Notes: a model not told the origin generated them from the sequence alone. Numbered from the stretch's first letter, positions 1 through 6,629 are shown. The stretch is DNA of 7,302 nt from Candidatus Heimdallarchaeota archaeon (GCA_027364495.1 DAHXPE010000452.1:1-7302); one strand, 5' to 3'. Numbers and translations: made by a program.

Positions 1-2
1 TT

Positions 3-224
3 GTTGGTTCTTGATTATTCGTTTCTTTAGCTAAAAGTTTTGAAGATACTTTTAAATGAGACAAAATAGCAAAATTTCGATTAACTATTCTTAAAAAAGA
101 GAGAGAAATAGCAAAGAATATAACTGAAAATAATGAAACTGAGCTTAGTTCTATTAAAGTCGTTTTAGCACCTAATTATATAAATGATATTTTCAAAGAT
201 TTTCATGATTCACAATATTACTAG
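3..224 (+). pseudogene. Remnant of an unrecognised gene (C-terminal part)
   Basis: One frame (codons in phase with position 3) stays mostly open to a TAG at 222-224 and is broken by two TGA codons, at 12-14 and 57-59. The stretch after position 60 gives 54 residues with a protein-like, charged composition (KKEREIAKN, then ELSSIKVVLAPNYINDIF). There is no ATG, GTG or TTG start after the last TGA. It could be the decayed 3' end of a gene entering from the left. Chance openness cannot be excluded at this length. I do not recognise the family. Confidence 0.3.
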
Positions 225-365
225 CATTGTTTCTGAATAATGAGTCTGAAATTTAATTAAATACAAAATTTCCTTATACTTAAAGAATAATCTATATATT
301 TGAACTACTCAAGAAAAGAAAATTTATTCTAAATTTGACAGAATAAACTAAAAAAAAGTTAGGAT
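225..365 (+). promoter_or_regulatory. Promoter region of proline dehydrogenase
   Basis: This short non-coding stretch contains a TATA-like box CTATATATT at about 292-300. An archaeal start site about 25 nt downstream would fall near 320-325, leaving a leader of about 45-50 nt. A second AT-rich candidate (TTATACTTAAAG) lies near 274-285. An AGGA at 361-364 can serve as a Shine-Dalgarno for the TTG at 375. No operator was recognised. Confidence 0.4.
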
Positions 366-1346
366 TTGCTCGATTTGACTATCAAAAGATTTTTCTTAAA
401 TTTAGCACCAACCCCATTAATTTGGATAATAGCAAGGCCTTATGTAGCTGGAGATTCGTTACAGAAAGCTTTAATTAAGGTTGATGATCTCTGGAATAAT
501 AAAAAAATTATGTCTACCGTTGATTTACTAGGTGAGGATGTTAAAACAACCGATGAAATTGAACAAATGGTTCAGATTTATTTGACTCTATTAGAAGGGT
601 TAAAAGGTAAATCAGAATATGCCACGGTTAGCTTAAAGCCAACAGCTTTAGGATTGAATTTTTCAGAAGATTTGTGCATCACTAACATGACAAGAATCTT
701 TGAAAAGGCTGAAGAATACGGTATTTTGATCACTATTGATATGGAAAATTCTCCTTATACCGAAAAAACATTAGAATTATACAGTAAATTTAAACAGAAA
801 TATGATAATCTTGGAACAGTTTTACAGTGTAGACTTTATAGAACTGAAAAAGATATTACTAATTTACCCCCTCATTCACATATCAGGCTTTGTATTGGAA
901 TTTATAAGGAAGCAGAAGAAATAGCAATTCAGAAAAAACCTGAGATGAAGGAAAAATTATTGTCGTATATCGAACCCTTACATAATAATGGTCACTTTAT
1001 TGGTGTTGCAACCCACGATGAACCAGTTGTAAAAAAAATTTTGGCTATTGCTGATAAAAATGGGTATACATCAAAAGACATAGAATTTCAGTTTCTCCTA
1101 GGTGTTCCAAGGGATAAATTACATCAAGAAATTCAACAAAAAGGATTTAATGTTCGCCAATATGTTCCATTTGCGACTGAAAAGAAATATGCTACGGCAT
1201 ATGCCTTAAGGAGATTCGATGAGAATCCACATATGGCAATTTATGTATTGAATAACCTTTCTAGGCAAAGATGGTTTCAAATTTTAATTGGTTTAGGTAT
1301 TATAGCTGTAATATTAATTGTAGCTTATTTTACTCATATTATTTAA
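366..1346 (+). CDS. Proline dehydrogenase (FAD-dependent), membrane-anchored
   Basis: Oxidises L-proline to pyrroline-5-carboxylate with FAD and passes electrons on to the membrane; first step of proline catabolism. The whole protein is one ProDH (PutA-type) barrel. Active-site residues known from E. coli PutA can be placed: K91 in VSLKPTAL, D125 in ITIDMEN, Y180 in GIYKE, Y266 in VRQYVPF, and Y279 with the R282-R283 pair in YALRRFDEN. The FAD-side segments LQCRLYRTE (153-161) and GVATHDE (213-219) are present. Oddity: residues 303-326 form a single hydrophobic helix after a basic RQR, so it is probably tail-anchored in the membrane. No pyrroline-5-carboxylate dehydrogenase gene is in the window. 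There is no ATG start. An in-frame TAG at 360-362 limits the start to TTG 366 or TTG 375; the AGGA at 361-364 favours 375. Function is secure, start less so. Confidence 0.9.
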   Translation: MLDLTIKRFFLNLAPTPLIWIIARPYVAGDSLQKALIKVDDLWNNKKIMSTVDLLGEDVKTTDEIEQMVQIYLTLLEGLKGKSEYATVSLKPTALGLNFSEDLCITNMTRIFEKAEEYGILITIDMENSPYTEKTLELYSKFKQKYDNLGTVLQCRLYRTEKDITNLPPHSHIRLCIGIYKEAEEIAIQKKPEMKEKLLSYIEPLHNNGHFIGVATHDEPVVKKILAIADKNGYTSKDIEFQFLLGVPRDKLHQEIQQKGFNVRQYVPFATEKKYATAYALRRFDENPHMAIYVLNNLSRQRWFQILIGLGIIAVILIVAYFTHII

Positions 1347-1386
1347 CAATAAAAATAATAAATAGGTTTTATGACAAATTTTTACT
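1347..1386. terminator. Convergent intergenic gap with T-rich tract
   Basis: This 40-bp gap separates the convergent stop codons of proline dehydrogenase and polyphosphate kinase. It holds T-rich runs on the + strand (GTTTTATG, AAATTTTTACTTT continuing to about 1385) and on the - strand (TTATTATTTTTATTG from about 1361 down to 1347). Archaeal RNA polymerase terminates at T-runs without needing a hairpin, so both transcripts could end here. No stem-loop was seen. Confidence 0.3.
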
Positions 1387-2283
1387 TTAATCTTTTATCT
1401 TATCTTCATAATAACCATGAACAATGATATGCGAGCTCCTAGGAGGGCGTTGATAATTAGAATCATCTTTCGGAAGAGGAGGTAAAGTGACGGGATTACT
1501 AATAATATCTTCATAAGGAATTGACTCGAGTAAATGTCTTATAAGAGTTAGTCGAGCTAATTTTTTATTATCCGCCTCTATTTGATACCATCTGGCTTCT
1601 GGAATATCGCATTTATCGAACATTTTATCTTTAGCTTTGCTATATTCGACCCATTTTTCTCTTGATTTTAAATCCATTTGGCTTAACTTCCAGTTTTTTG
1701 TGGGATCCGAAGCGCGTTGTTGAAACCTTTTTTCTTGTTCCTCATCACTGACTGATAACCAGTACTTAATTAATTTTATTCCCGAATTTGCAATCATTCT
1801 CTCAAATTCTGGTGTAGATTTGAAAAATTCTTGATATTCTTCTTCAGAACAAAAACCCATCACTCGTTCAACGCCAGCTCTATTATACCAAGAGCGATCG
1901 AATAAGACTATTTCACCTCCAGCTGGGAGCTGATCGATATATCTTTGGAAATACCATTGGGTTCGTTCGCGATCGCTAGGTGCTGGTAAAGCTACGTGTC
2001 TAACTCCTCTTGGATTAAGTGGTTCTGTAATTCTTTTAATAACACCTCCCTTACCAGCTGCATCTCTTCCTTCAAAAACAATGACTAATCGATAATTATT
2101 TTTCTTAATCCAATATTGCATTTTTACAAGTTCATATTGCAACCTTTTTAATTCTTTTTTGTAAAACTTTTTCTTAATTGAATTATTTTCTGACAATTCA
2201 AACCACCATAGAAATTCGAAAACAGACTGGTTGAAATTTTGTGAGGTGCATTTTAAATTTTTGGTAAAGTGGTTTAGCACCAA
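1387..2283 (-). CDS. ppk2: Polyphosphate kinase 2 (PPK2), single domain
   Basis: PPK2 enzymes move the terminal phosphate between polyphosphate and nucleotides, usually making NTPs or NDPs from polyphosphate. The P-loop fold is complete: Walker A EGRDAAGKGG at 71-80, PRG at 91-93, the Walker B-type DRSWYNRAGVERVMGF at 129-144, and the lid region with the NWKLSQMDLKSREKW signature around 197-211. Length fits a one-domain PPK2; ADP versus AMP preference cannot be read by eye. Start is uncertain. Residue 1 is TTG (2281-2283) followed at once by GTG, with no clear Shine-Dalgarno. An internal TTG at residue 30 (2194-2196) is preceded by GGTGG at good spacing and would remove an N-terminus that looks atypical for the family. 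Its likely own promoter lies near 2331-2342. Convergent with proline dehydrogenase. Confidence 0.92.
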   Translation of the reverse strand: MVLNHFTKNLKCTSQNFNQSVFEFLWWFELSENNSIKKKFYKKELKRLQYELVKMQYWIKKNNYRLVIVFEGRDAAGKGGVIKRITEPLNPRGVRHVALPAPSDRERTQWYFQRYIDQLPAGGEIVLFDRSWYNRAGVERVMGFCSEEEYQEFFKSTPEFERMIANSGIKLIKYWLSVSDEEQEKRFQQRASDPTKNWKLSQMDLKSREKWVEYSKAKDKMFDKCDIPEARWYQIEADNKKLARLTLIRHLLESIPYEDIISNPVTLPPLPKDDSNYQRPPRSSHIIVHGYYEDKIKD

Positions 2284-2330
2284 AAAAATTAGCTCTGAAA
2301 ATAGAGATTTTGTTCATTGATGGTAATTTT

Positions 2331-2342
2331 AATTTTTATATC
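2331..2342 (-). promoter_or_regulatory. TATA-like box for ppk2
   Basis: On the minus strand this reads GATATAAAAATT, a good archaeal TATA match. It would place a transcription start near 2310-2315, about 30 nt before the first possible TTG/GTG start or about 115 nt before the internal TTG at 2196. No clear BRE was identified. Confidence 0.35.
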
Positions 2343-2477
2343 AAAATTTAAGCACCAATTTTCTTATCATTCTTTTCTAATCAGTTAGTTCTAATAAAAA
2401 CCAAAATAATTTATAAAATTGTGTTTTAAATATCGCCTCAGACAGTTTTAAGTTCAGAATTAAATTGATTTAGTGGT

Positions 2478-2499
2478 TATAACAGTATTAATTGTTATA
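2478..2499. repeat. Short inverted repeat (possible operator)
   Basis: TATAACA (2478-2484) and TGTTATA (2493-2499) form a perfect 7-bp inverted repeat with an 8-nt spacer. It lies between the 3' end of the PAP2 gene and the ppk2 promoter, about 140 bp upstream of the proposed TATA box. This is far for an archaeal repressor site, and the AT-rich background makes chance quite possible. Confidence 0.2.
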
Positions 2500-2566
2500 T
2501 CACATTTTGTACCTTTAGATATAGGCTATTACTAAAAAAAAATTATTTTATTAAATTTTTTTAGTT

Positions 2567-3631
2567 TTAAGTTAATTTAGCTTTAATTGTCTTAAAAGCA
2601 TCTGTAAGATCGATTAGGAGAGAACGATCAATCATTTCATTATTATTTAATAATCCATCAGTATTAGTGCTAAAAATAACTATTGGCCAGACGATTACTA
2701 TACAAAAAAGTTGGAAAATGAAAAACAATGAATTAATATAGGTAATTGTAACAATTGAAAGAATAATCAAAGCACTTAATGTAACCAAAGTTTTCTTGAT
2801 TCTACCAATTAAAATATTTTTAGGTATTATTTTGCCGTTATGGTAATAATCATAAACAGTTGTAAAAGCTGTAAAGAGTAGAAAACAAAGAAGGAAAGCA
2901 GTAAAAATATCAATAGGATAATGATCTCCAGTTAATAAAATAACCCAGGAAGTTAGAACAAGACCACCACCAAAAAAATTTTTCCAATTTTTATAATTTT
3001 CAGCTTTTGCAACAAGAAATGGAACAGTCAATGCATAAATATGACCAGAAGGTAGAGAATTATATTTTATGGAAATTAAACTATCTCCAATTGGCACAAT
3101 TATCGTTCTATAGAGTAAATTTGGAAAAACTCGAACTGGAGGGGCTGTTGGAATAATGAAATAAGCAAGTATACCTATTATCTCCATTATGATAATGATT
3201 GGAATGTAAACATATGACTCTCTTCTCCTATATTCTTTCTTACGTAAAAAAACAGTTAAAAGGAGCATGATATAAGCAATAAATGAGATAATTATCAAGC
3301 CAAAGGTATAGAAATAAGCAGAAAAAATACCAAAGATAGATTGAGTAGTTCCAAGAGTTTTTTGAAGAAAGACAGTAAGGTAATCATTGAAAACCAGATA
3401 AGATTTAGTGGTTACAAGATAATTATTTTGTTCTGTAAATTCGCTAAAAAAGTCTAAAAACTCGTAAAAGACAGGCATTAACAAGAATAACAACAAAAAT
3501 AAAAAATTTGCTTTATTATTGTTAATATTTTGATAGACGTCTTCCAGTATTGCTTTTAAATGGAAATTTCTATCTTGTGACTTAATTTTCATCAAGGTAG
3601 AAGAATTTTTAAAAAATTCCATAATAATCAC
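2567..3631 (-). CDS. PAP2-superfamily membrane phosphatase/phosphotransferase (Aur1-like motif variant)
   Basis: Integral membrane protein with about six to seven hydrophobic segments (about 42-60, 103-129, 141-160, 197-208, 222-235, 242-258, 282-320). The PAP2 catalytic pieces are the phosphate-binding PSGH (194-197) and the GDHYPID block (235-241) carrying the catalytic His237 and Asp241. A PTAPPVR segment at 161-167 and the TGDHYPID form resemble the PAP2_3/Aur1-type subgroup rather than classic lipid phosphatases. The Arg normally five residues before the catalytic His is replaced by Ile231. Likely substrates are lipid phosphates or phospholipid headgroups, but this is inference. Start: GTG 3631 and ATG 3622 are in frame. 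The GTG lies inside an AAGTGAT Shine-Dalgarno-like stretch (3627-3633) four bases before the ATG, so ATG 3622 (351 aa) is preferred. It reads toward ppk2 with a 283-bp gap containing the ppk2 promoter, so co-transcription is doubtful. Confidence 0.8.
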   Translation of the reverse strand: MIIMEFFKNSSTLMKIKSQDRNFHLKAILEDVYQNINNNKANFLFLLLFLLMPVFYEFLDFFSEFTEQNNYLVTTKSYLVFNDYLTVFLQKTLGTTQSIFGIFSAYFYTFGLIIISFIAYIMLLLTVFLRKKEYRRRESYVYIPIIIIMEIIGILAYFIIPTAPPVRVFPNLLYRTIIVPIGDSLISIKYNSLPSGHIYALTVPFLVAKAENYKNWKNFFGGGLVLTSWVILLTGDHYPIDIFTAFLLCFLLFTAFTTVYDYYHNGKIIPKNILIGRIKKTLVTLSALIILSIVTITYINSLFFIFQLFCIVIVWPIVIFSTNTDGLLNNNEMIDRSLLIDLTDAFKTIKAKLT

Positions 3632-3994
3632 TTAGGTAATAAAAATCTGTTAGTAAAATTCTTATGATGTATTTTAGAGGGCTTAATTTAATTCTTAAAT
3701 TATAATGCAGATGCTAAATGCGCTATTGCATTTTTAGCAAAATGTCTATATTTAAAGATTTTTAACTTGACATACAAAAATAAACAAAAATCCAAATTAA
3801 ATAAGAATTGGTTATTCTATTGACTTTAACTTGCTTACAATACCTTTTTAGGTAATATTTAAAACCAAGCTAAATCTTTACATAGGAATCATGTTCGTTA
3901 TTGAATAAAATAATCATGGAGAGAAGCTATTATGGTAAAGGTCAGTAAAATATTTTCTTGGTAACGAATGTTAAGATTTTGAAATTTAAAAATT

Positions 3995-4009
3995 TGATGC
4001 GATTTTTTA
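3995..4009 (+). repeat. 15-bp direct repeat, copy 1
   Basis: TGATGCGATTTTTTA occurs here and, identically, at 4346-4360. The two copies bracket the DUF2277 remnant together with its likely promoter. Copy 2 lies inside the last codons of the convergent membrane-protein gene. It may be chance in AT-rich DNA or a footprint of recombination. Confidence 0.3.
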
Positions 4010-4040
4010 CTCAAAAATAAAATCATTATTTTATTGCTTA

Positions 4041-4051
4041 GTTTAAAAAAT
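4041..4051 (+). promoter_or_regulatory. TATA-like box ahead of the DUF2277 remnant
   Basis: GTTTAAAAAAT lies about 30 nt upstream of the MCRNI start codon at 4078. An archaeal start site would then fall within roughly ten bases of the ATG, giving a very short leader, in keeping with the absence of a Shine-Dalgarno. The promoter may thus still work although the gene is disrupted. Confidence 0.35.
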
Positions 4052-4077
4052 CAAAAGAAATCAAACCAATGATAGTT

Positions 4078-4339
4078 ATGTGTAGAAATATTAACCTTTA
4101 TTTAACTTTGAACCGCCAGCGACAAAAGATGAAATATATAAAGTATCAGAACAATTTGTAAGAAAAATCTCTGGTTTTATCAAGCCTTCACGGATAAATG
4201 AAGAAGTATTTAATGAGACAATAATAGAAATTTCAAAAAATATTCAAATATTATTAGACAAATTAATAACGTCAGCATCTCCTAAAAATAGAGAAGTAAA
4301 GCTGCTAATCATCGACAGCGTATTGAGAGAGTTGGTTAG
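4078..4339 (+). pseudogene. DUF2277 family protein, disrupted by two single-base deletions
   Basis: DUF2277 is a small conserved protein family of unknown function whose members begin MCRNI and contain a PPAT...FVRK(I/V)SG...KPS core. Here the product runs through three frames. ATG 4078 gives MCRNI; from 4095 the frame gives FNFEPPATKDEIYK, EQFVRKISGFIKPSRINEE and onward to PKNREV (4298); from 4301 the third frame gives AANHRQRIERVG and a TAG at 4337-4339. Joined, this is about 87 residues, the normal family length. Each break is explained by loss of one base, next to AA at 4093-4094 and at 4299-4300, both probably lost from an AAA lysine codon. The restored stop overlaps the stop of the convergent gene by two bases, supporting it as the ancestral end. 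Without the second repair the middle frame runs on to 4403 inside the convergent gene. True decay, sequencing error or, less likely, programmed frameshifting are possible. Confidence 0.85.
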
Positions 4340-5121
4340 TTATGATGATGCGATTTTTTATGATCTTGATTTGGGTTTTTTTCACTGGTTAATTTGTCAA
4401 TAATAATAAATGGATCATATTTCCATTTATTGCTCCAGAGTTTTAGGGCATATCTAGGTTCAGGCCAGTGTTTATCTCTGATTTCGTGGTAAACCTGATC
4501 ACAAAAGAGATGATTCCAATAACCAGTTAGATAGCTTAGGGTTTGAAGGATTACAAGTAATGAGTATTCGGTACCCCAAATACCAAGTAAAGCAATAAAA
4601 ACAACACCAGATAAGATGAATGAAAAAAAGATAGAATGACAAAAACCCCAATGTACCGATTTCTGATCTATAGCCCAAACTGCAAAGAACGAGATTATAG
4701 CTACTATAGAGCCAAATGCGATTGCTAAGACGAAGGGCAGTGAGGTTATGTTTTTCATTTCATCTGTAATAAAACCTGTTGCTGCAGCACCGTGGACAAA
4801 AGCGTCAGAGGTAATTATTTTAAAGAACCCAATACCAATACCAAAACCAAATAAGATAGGTAAAAAGAACCTGAAAAAAATTTTTGTTGGAACAGAGTCT
4901 TTTGGTAAATCTATATCAGGAGAAACAGCACCTATTATAAAAATAAATGGAATAGATAATAAAACTGCGAATAATGCTATTTGACCCCTAGCAGAGTCAA
5001 ATGTTAAAAAGCTTATTGGAAAGGATTTTTGAATTACTAAATAGATCACCATAGATTGGATAATCACTATTGTGTAGAGTGCCCAAGATTTATGTTGTTG
5101 AAAATTTCCCATATATTTCAC
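4336..5121 (-). CDS. Multi-pass membrane protein, putative YdjM/DUF457-like metal-dependent hydrolase
   Basis: About five to six transmembrane segments (residues about 13-33, 46-66, 83-103, 127-150, 160-182, 185-198, counted from the GTG). Conserved-looking polar motifs sit at their edges: SPDIDLP (67-73), VHWGFCHS (156-163) and GYWNHLFCDQVYHE (200-213). An early His (H10) and these His/Asp residues match the pattern of YdjM/DUF457-type membrane-bound putative metal hydrolases, although the usual HRG-THS motif is changed to HWGFCHS. The actual reaction in this family is not established. The C-terminus is polar and His-rich (DHKKSHHHN). Start: GTG 5121 lies within an AGGTGA Shine-Dalgarno (5118-5123), five bases before ATG 5112, so ATG 5112 (258 aa) is the likely start. 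A TATA-like AAATATAAG (5152-5160, minus) precedes it. The stop codon overlaps the convergent DUF2277 stop. Confidence 0.65.
   Translation of the reverse strand: MKYMGNFQQHKSWALYTIVIIQSMVIYLVIQKSFPISFLTFDSARGQIALFAVLLSIPFIFIIGAVSPDIDLPKDSVPTKIFFRFFLPILFGFGIGIGFFKIITSDAFVHGAAATGFITDEMKNITSLPFVLAIAFGSIVAIISFFAVWAIDQKSVHWGFCHSIFFSFILSGVVFIALLGIWGTEYSLLVILQTLSYLTGYWNHLFCDQVYHEIRDKHWPEPRYALKLWSNKWKYDPFIIIDKLTSEKNPNQDHKKSHHHN
4346..4360 (+). repeat. 15-bp direct repeat, copy 2
   Basis: Identical to 3995-4009. On the minus strand it encodes part of the His-rich C-terminal tail of the neighbouring membrane protein, so this copy is also protein-coding. Confidence 0.3.
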
Positions 5122-5123
5122 CT
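5118..5123 (-). promoter_or_regulatory. Shine-Dalgarno that decides the start at ATG 5112
   Basis: The minus strand reads AGGTGA five bases before ATG 5112, matching the archaeal 16S 3' end. The in-frame GTG that gives the longest frame is part of this site and is therefore unlikely to be the start. Confidence 0.6.
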
Positions 5124-5151
5124 ATATTATATTACCTAGGTTGTAATAATA

Positions 5152-5160
5152 CTTATATTT
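5152..5160 (-). promoter_or_regulatory. TATA-like box for the membrane hydrolase-like gene
   Basis: The minus strand reads AAATATAAG about 40 bp upstream of ATG 5112. A start site about 25 nt downstream would give a leader of about 15-20 nt that includes the AGGTGA site. Confidence 0.4.
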
Positions 5161-5266
5161 GAATCTAAGTATTACATGGGAAAACCATATTACTACTTTA
5201 TTAGTATGTTTTATCAGAACTATCAAATATTTTTGTCAAAAGTTTAGAAAATTAAATCGGTTTAAG

Positions 5267-5284
5267 ATTCGAAACATTCGAAGA
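5267..5284. repeat. Tandem ATTCGAA pair
   Basis: ATTCGAAAC is followed directly by ATTCGAAGA, so two palindromic TTCGAA cores lie nine bases apart (5268-5273 and 5277-5282). The pair is about 155 bp upstream of the membrane-protein start and upstream of the decayed frame at 5361. The near-one-turn spacing could suit a dimeric regulator, but nothing else supports it. Confidence 0.2.
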
Positions 5285-5360
5285 AAAGTAATTTTCTGAA
5301 TTCATTTTCTGTTCTTCAGTTCCTTTTTATTTTTGCTAATTAAATTGTCATCCGATTTAC

Positions 5361-5670
5361 ATGGTTAATGACCCACCAACTTTTTCTATTACTGATTCTG
5401 GAGCCACTTTGACTTTAAATTGTCCTAAAGTATTGAATGCAATTGATTTTCGATTGCTCGAGAATAAGTATGATTACTTATTCAATTAAATGAAAAGTAT
5501 GAAACAATGAATATTTGAGCAAACAAAAAGAAACTGATGAAGTAACCATTTATACAAATAAAATATAAGTTTCTATCAAATTTAAAAAAAATATTTACAA
5601 AATAATTGCTGAATATTCAATAAATTTTTATTTGAATCAATTATTAAATAAAGTTCAGCAATTTTGATAT
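5361..5670 (+). pseudogene. Decayed unrecognised gene (several frame breaks)
   Basis: ATG 5361 opens a 42-codon frame (MVNDPPTFSITDSG through LLENKYDYLF, TAA at 5487-5489). Protein-like sequence continues in a second frame from about 5483 (QLNEKYETM) and a third from about 5509 (EYLSKQKETDEVTIYTNK). After one in-frame TAA (5563-5565) it goes on to FKKNIYKIIAEYS and NQLLNKVQQF, stopping at a TGA at about 5668. Both frame changes are in the direction of a single-base loss, as in the DUF2277 remnant. No domain is recognised. The reconstruction depends on judging which frame looks coding, so it is tentative. The same third frame has only one more stop before 5810. Confidence 0.35.
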
Positions 5671-5807
5671 TATGAACGCCTTGATGATTCTAAAAAGGGA
5701 ATAATGAATAATAAAAATTATTATCATTAAATTCGAAAATTTCTCATTTATTTCAGAATTCAATCTCATTTACTACAAATATACTCAAAACAGTTGATCA
5801 ACGGTAA
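5671..5807. other. Spacer with palindrome after the TFB stop
   Basis: No gene is seen. A perfect 10-bp palindrome GTTGATCAAC lies at 5793-5802, five bases beyond the TFB stop on the minus strand. It could form a small transcript hairpin or be a dyad site, and is followed on the minus strand by T-containing sequence (TGTTTTGAG). Confidence 0.2.
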
Positions 5808-6629
5808 TTAAATCTGTATTTCAATATTTAATTCACGAACTAATTCCTTGTAACGGTTCCTTACAGTAACCTCAGTAACTCGAGCCACTTCAGCTATCGC
5901 TCGTTGAGTTCGTCGTTCTTGTTTCAAAATTCCGGAAATATAAATAGCAGCAGCAGCTAATCCGGTAGGATCTTTTCCAGCAGTCAAACCACTTTCTTTA
6001 GCGGAATTCAATATTGTGGCAGCGTCTCTTTGAGCTGTACCACTCAGTCCCAGTTCAGTTCCAAACCTGACTAAATAGTCAACAGGACTTGCCAGAGGAA
6101 TAGCTAAGGCTAATTTTCTAATTAATAAACGATAGCAACGTCCAAGCTCTTTTTTATTAACTCTGGTCTCTTCAGCAATTTCTTCTAAAGTTCTTGGAAC
6201 TCTACGAACACGAGCACCAGCATAAACACTTGCAGCAATCATAGCCTCAATGCTGCGACCCCTAACTAGACGATTATCAATAGCTTTACGATATATAATA
6301 GCAGCTGTTTCCTTGACATTTCGCGGTACAGAAAGCTGACTGGTCAATCGATCAAGTTCACTCATAGCATTAGCAAGGTTCTTATCAAGAGAGCTATGAA
6401 CACGTGAACGAATTTGCCATTTTCGGAGTCGATAAATCTGAGCTCGACGACTGGCACTAAGCTTGTTGCCAAAGCTGTCTTTGTTCTCATATCCGATAAT
6501 AGTGCTCAATCCCTTATCATGTATGGTCATTATGATAGGTGATCCTATTCGACTTCTCTTATCTCGCTCCTCCGAGTTAAATGCTCGCCATTCTATACCA
6601 GGATCGATCATTTTATCCTCGTTTATCAA
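5808..6629 (-). CDS. tfb: Transcription initiation factor B (TFB), N-terminal Zn-ribbon incomplete
   Basis: Archaeal TFIIB homologue: recruits RNA polymerase to TBP-TATA complexes and reads the BRE. Counted from TTG 6629: the B-reader/linker region IDPGIEWRAFNSEERDKR (8-25) with RIGSP and TIHDKGLST (27-43), first cyclin fold about 81-170 (VPRNVKETAAIIYRKA, RGRSIEAMIAA), second about 180-270, with the BRE-binding helix-turn-helix RTQRAIAEVARVTEVTVRNR (240-259) intact. The core is full length and looks functional. The N-terminus is broken. Upstream in frame comes the second ribbon knuckle CANCG (6630-6644), but before it only LCNEGVLIYNKESKN up to a TAA (6690-6692). The normal first C-x2-C is reduced to one Cys, and no ATG/GTG/TTG is available upstream of TTG 6629. 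Bases 6523-6644 recur inverted at 7181-7302. It is visibly richer in G+C than its neighbours, as expected of a conserved gene. Confidence 0.93.
   Translation of the reverse strand: MINEDKMIDPGIEWRAFNSEERDKRSRIGSPIIMTIHDKGLSTIIGYENKDSFGNKLSASRRAQIYRLRKWQIRSRVHSSLDKNLANAMSELDRLTSQLSVPRNVKETAAIIYRKAIDNRLVRGRSIEAMIAASVYAGARVRRVPRTLEEIAEETRVNKKELGRCYRLLIRKLALAIPLASPVDYLVRFGTELGLSGTAQRDAATILNSAKESGLTAGKDPTGLAAAAIYISGILKQERRTQRAIAEVARVTEVTVRNRYKELVRELNIEIQI

Larger units (their letters stand above)
3632..4077. other. Gene-poor spacer with divergent promoters
   Basis: No intact gene is seen in these 446 bp. The left part should hold the PAP2 promoter on the minus strand; candidates read ATTATAATTTAAG (3694-3706) and CTAAAATAC (about 3669-3677). 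A + strand frame stays open for about 43 codons (3689-3823, ending TGA) without a start codon and may be a gene remnant or chance. An imperfect stem-loop lies at 3712-3739. A TATA-like element for the DUF2277 remnant is at the right end. Confidence 0.4.

Noticed and set aside
3712..3739. Stem-loop TGCTAAA(TGC)...(GCA)TT-TTTAGCA as terminator or riboswitch
   Set aside because: Short and bulged, AT-rich, no T-run and no known riboswitch features. It lies upstream of the PAP2 gene without a clear link.
4078..4403. Middle DUF2277 frame continuing to TAA 4401-4403 as a real longer protein
   Set aside because: The 34-codon extension overlaps the convergent gene, whereas the alternative frame gives the family-like ending AANHRQRIERVG and a stop exactly at the gene junction.
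4748..4984. 78-codon + strand frame inside the membrane-protein gene
   Set aside because: Antisense to a well-supported gene; no recognisable domain, promoter or ribosome site.
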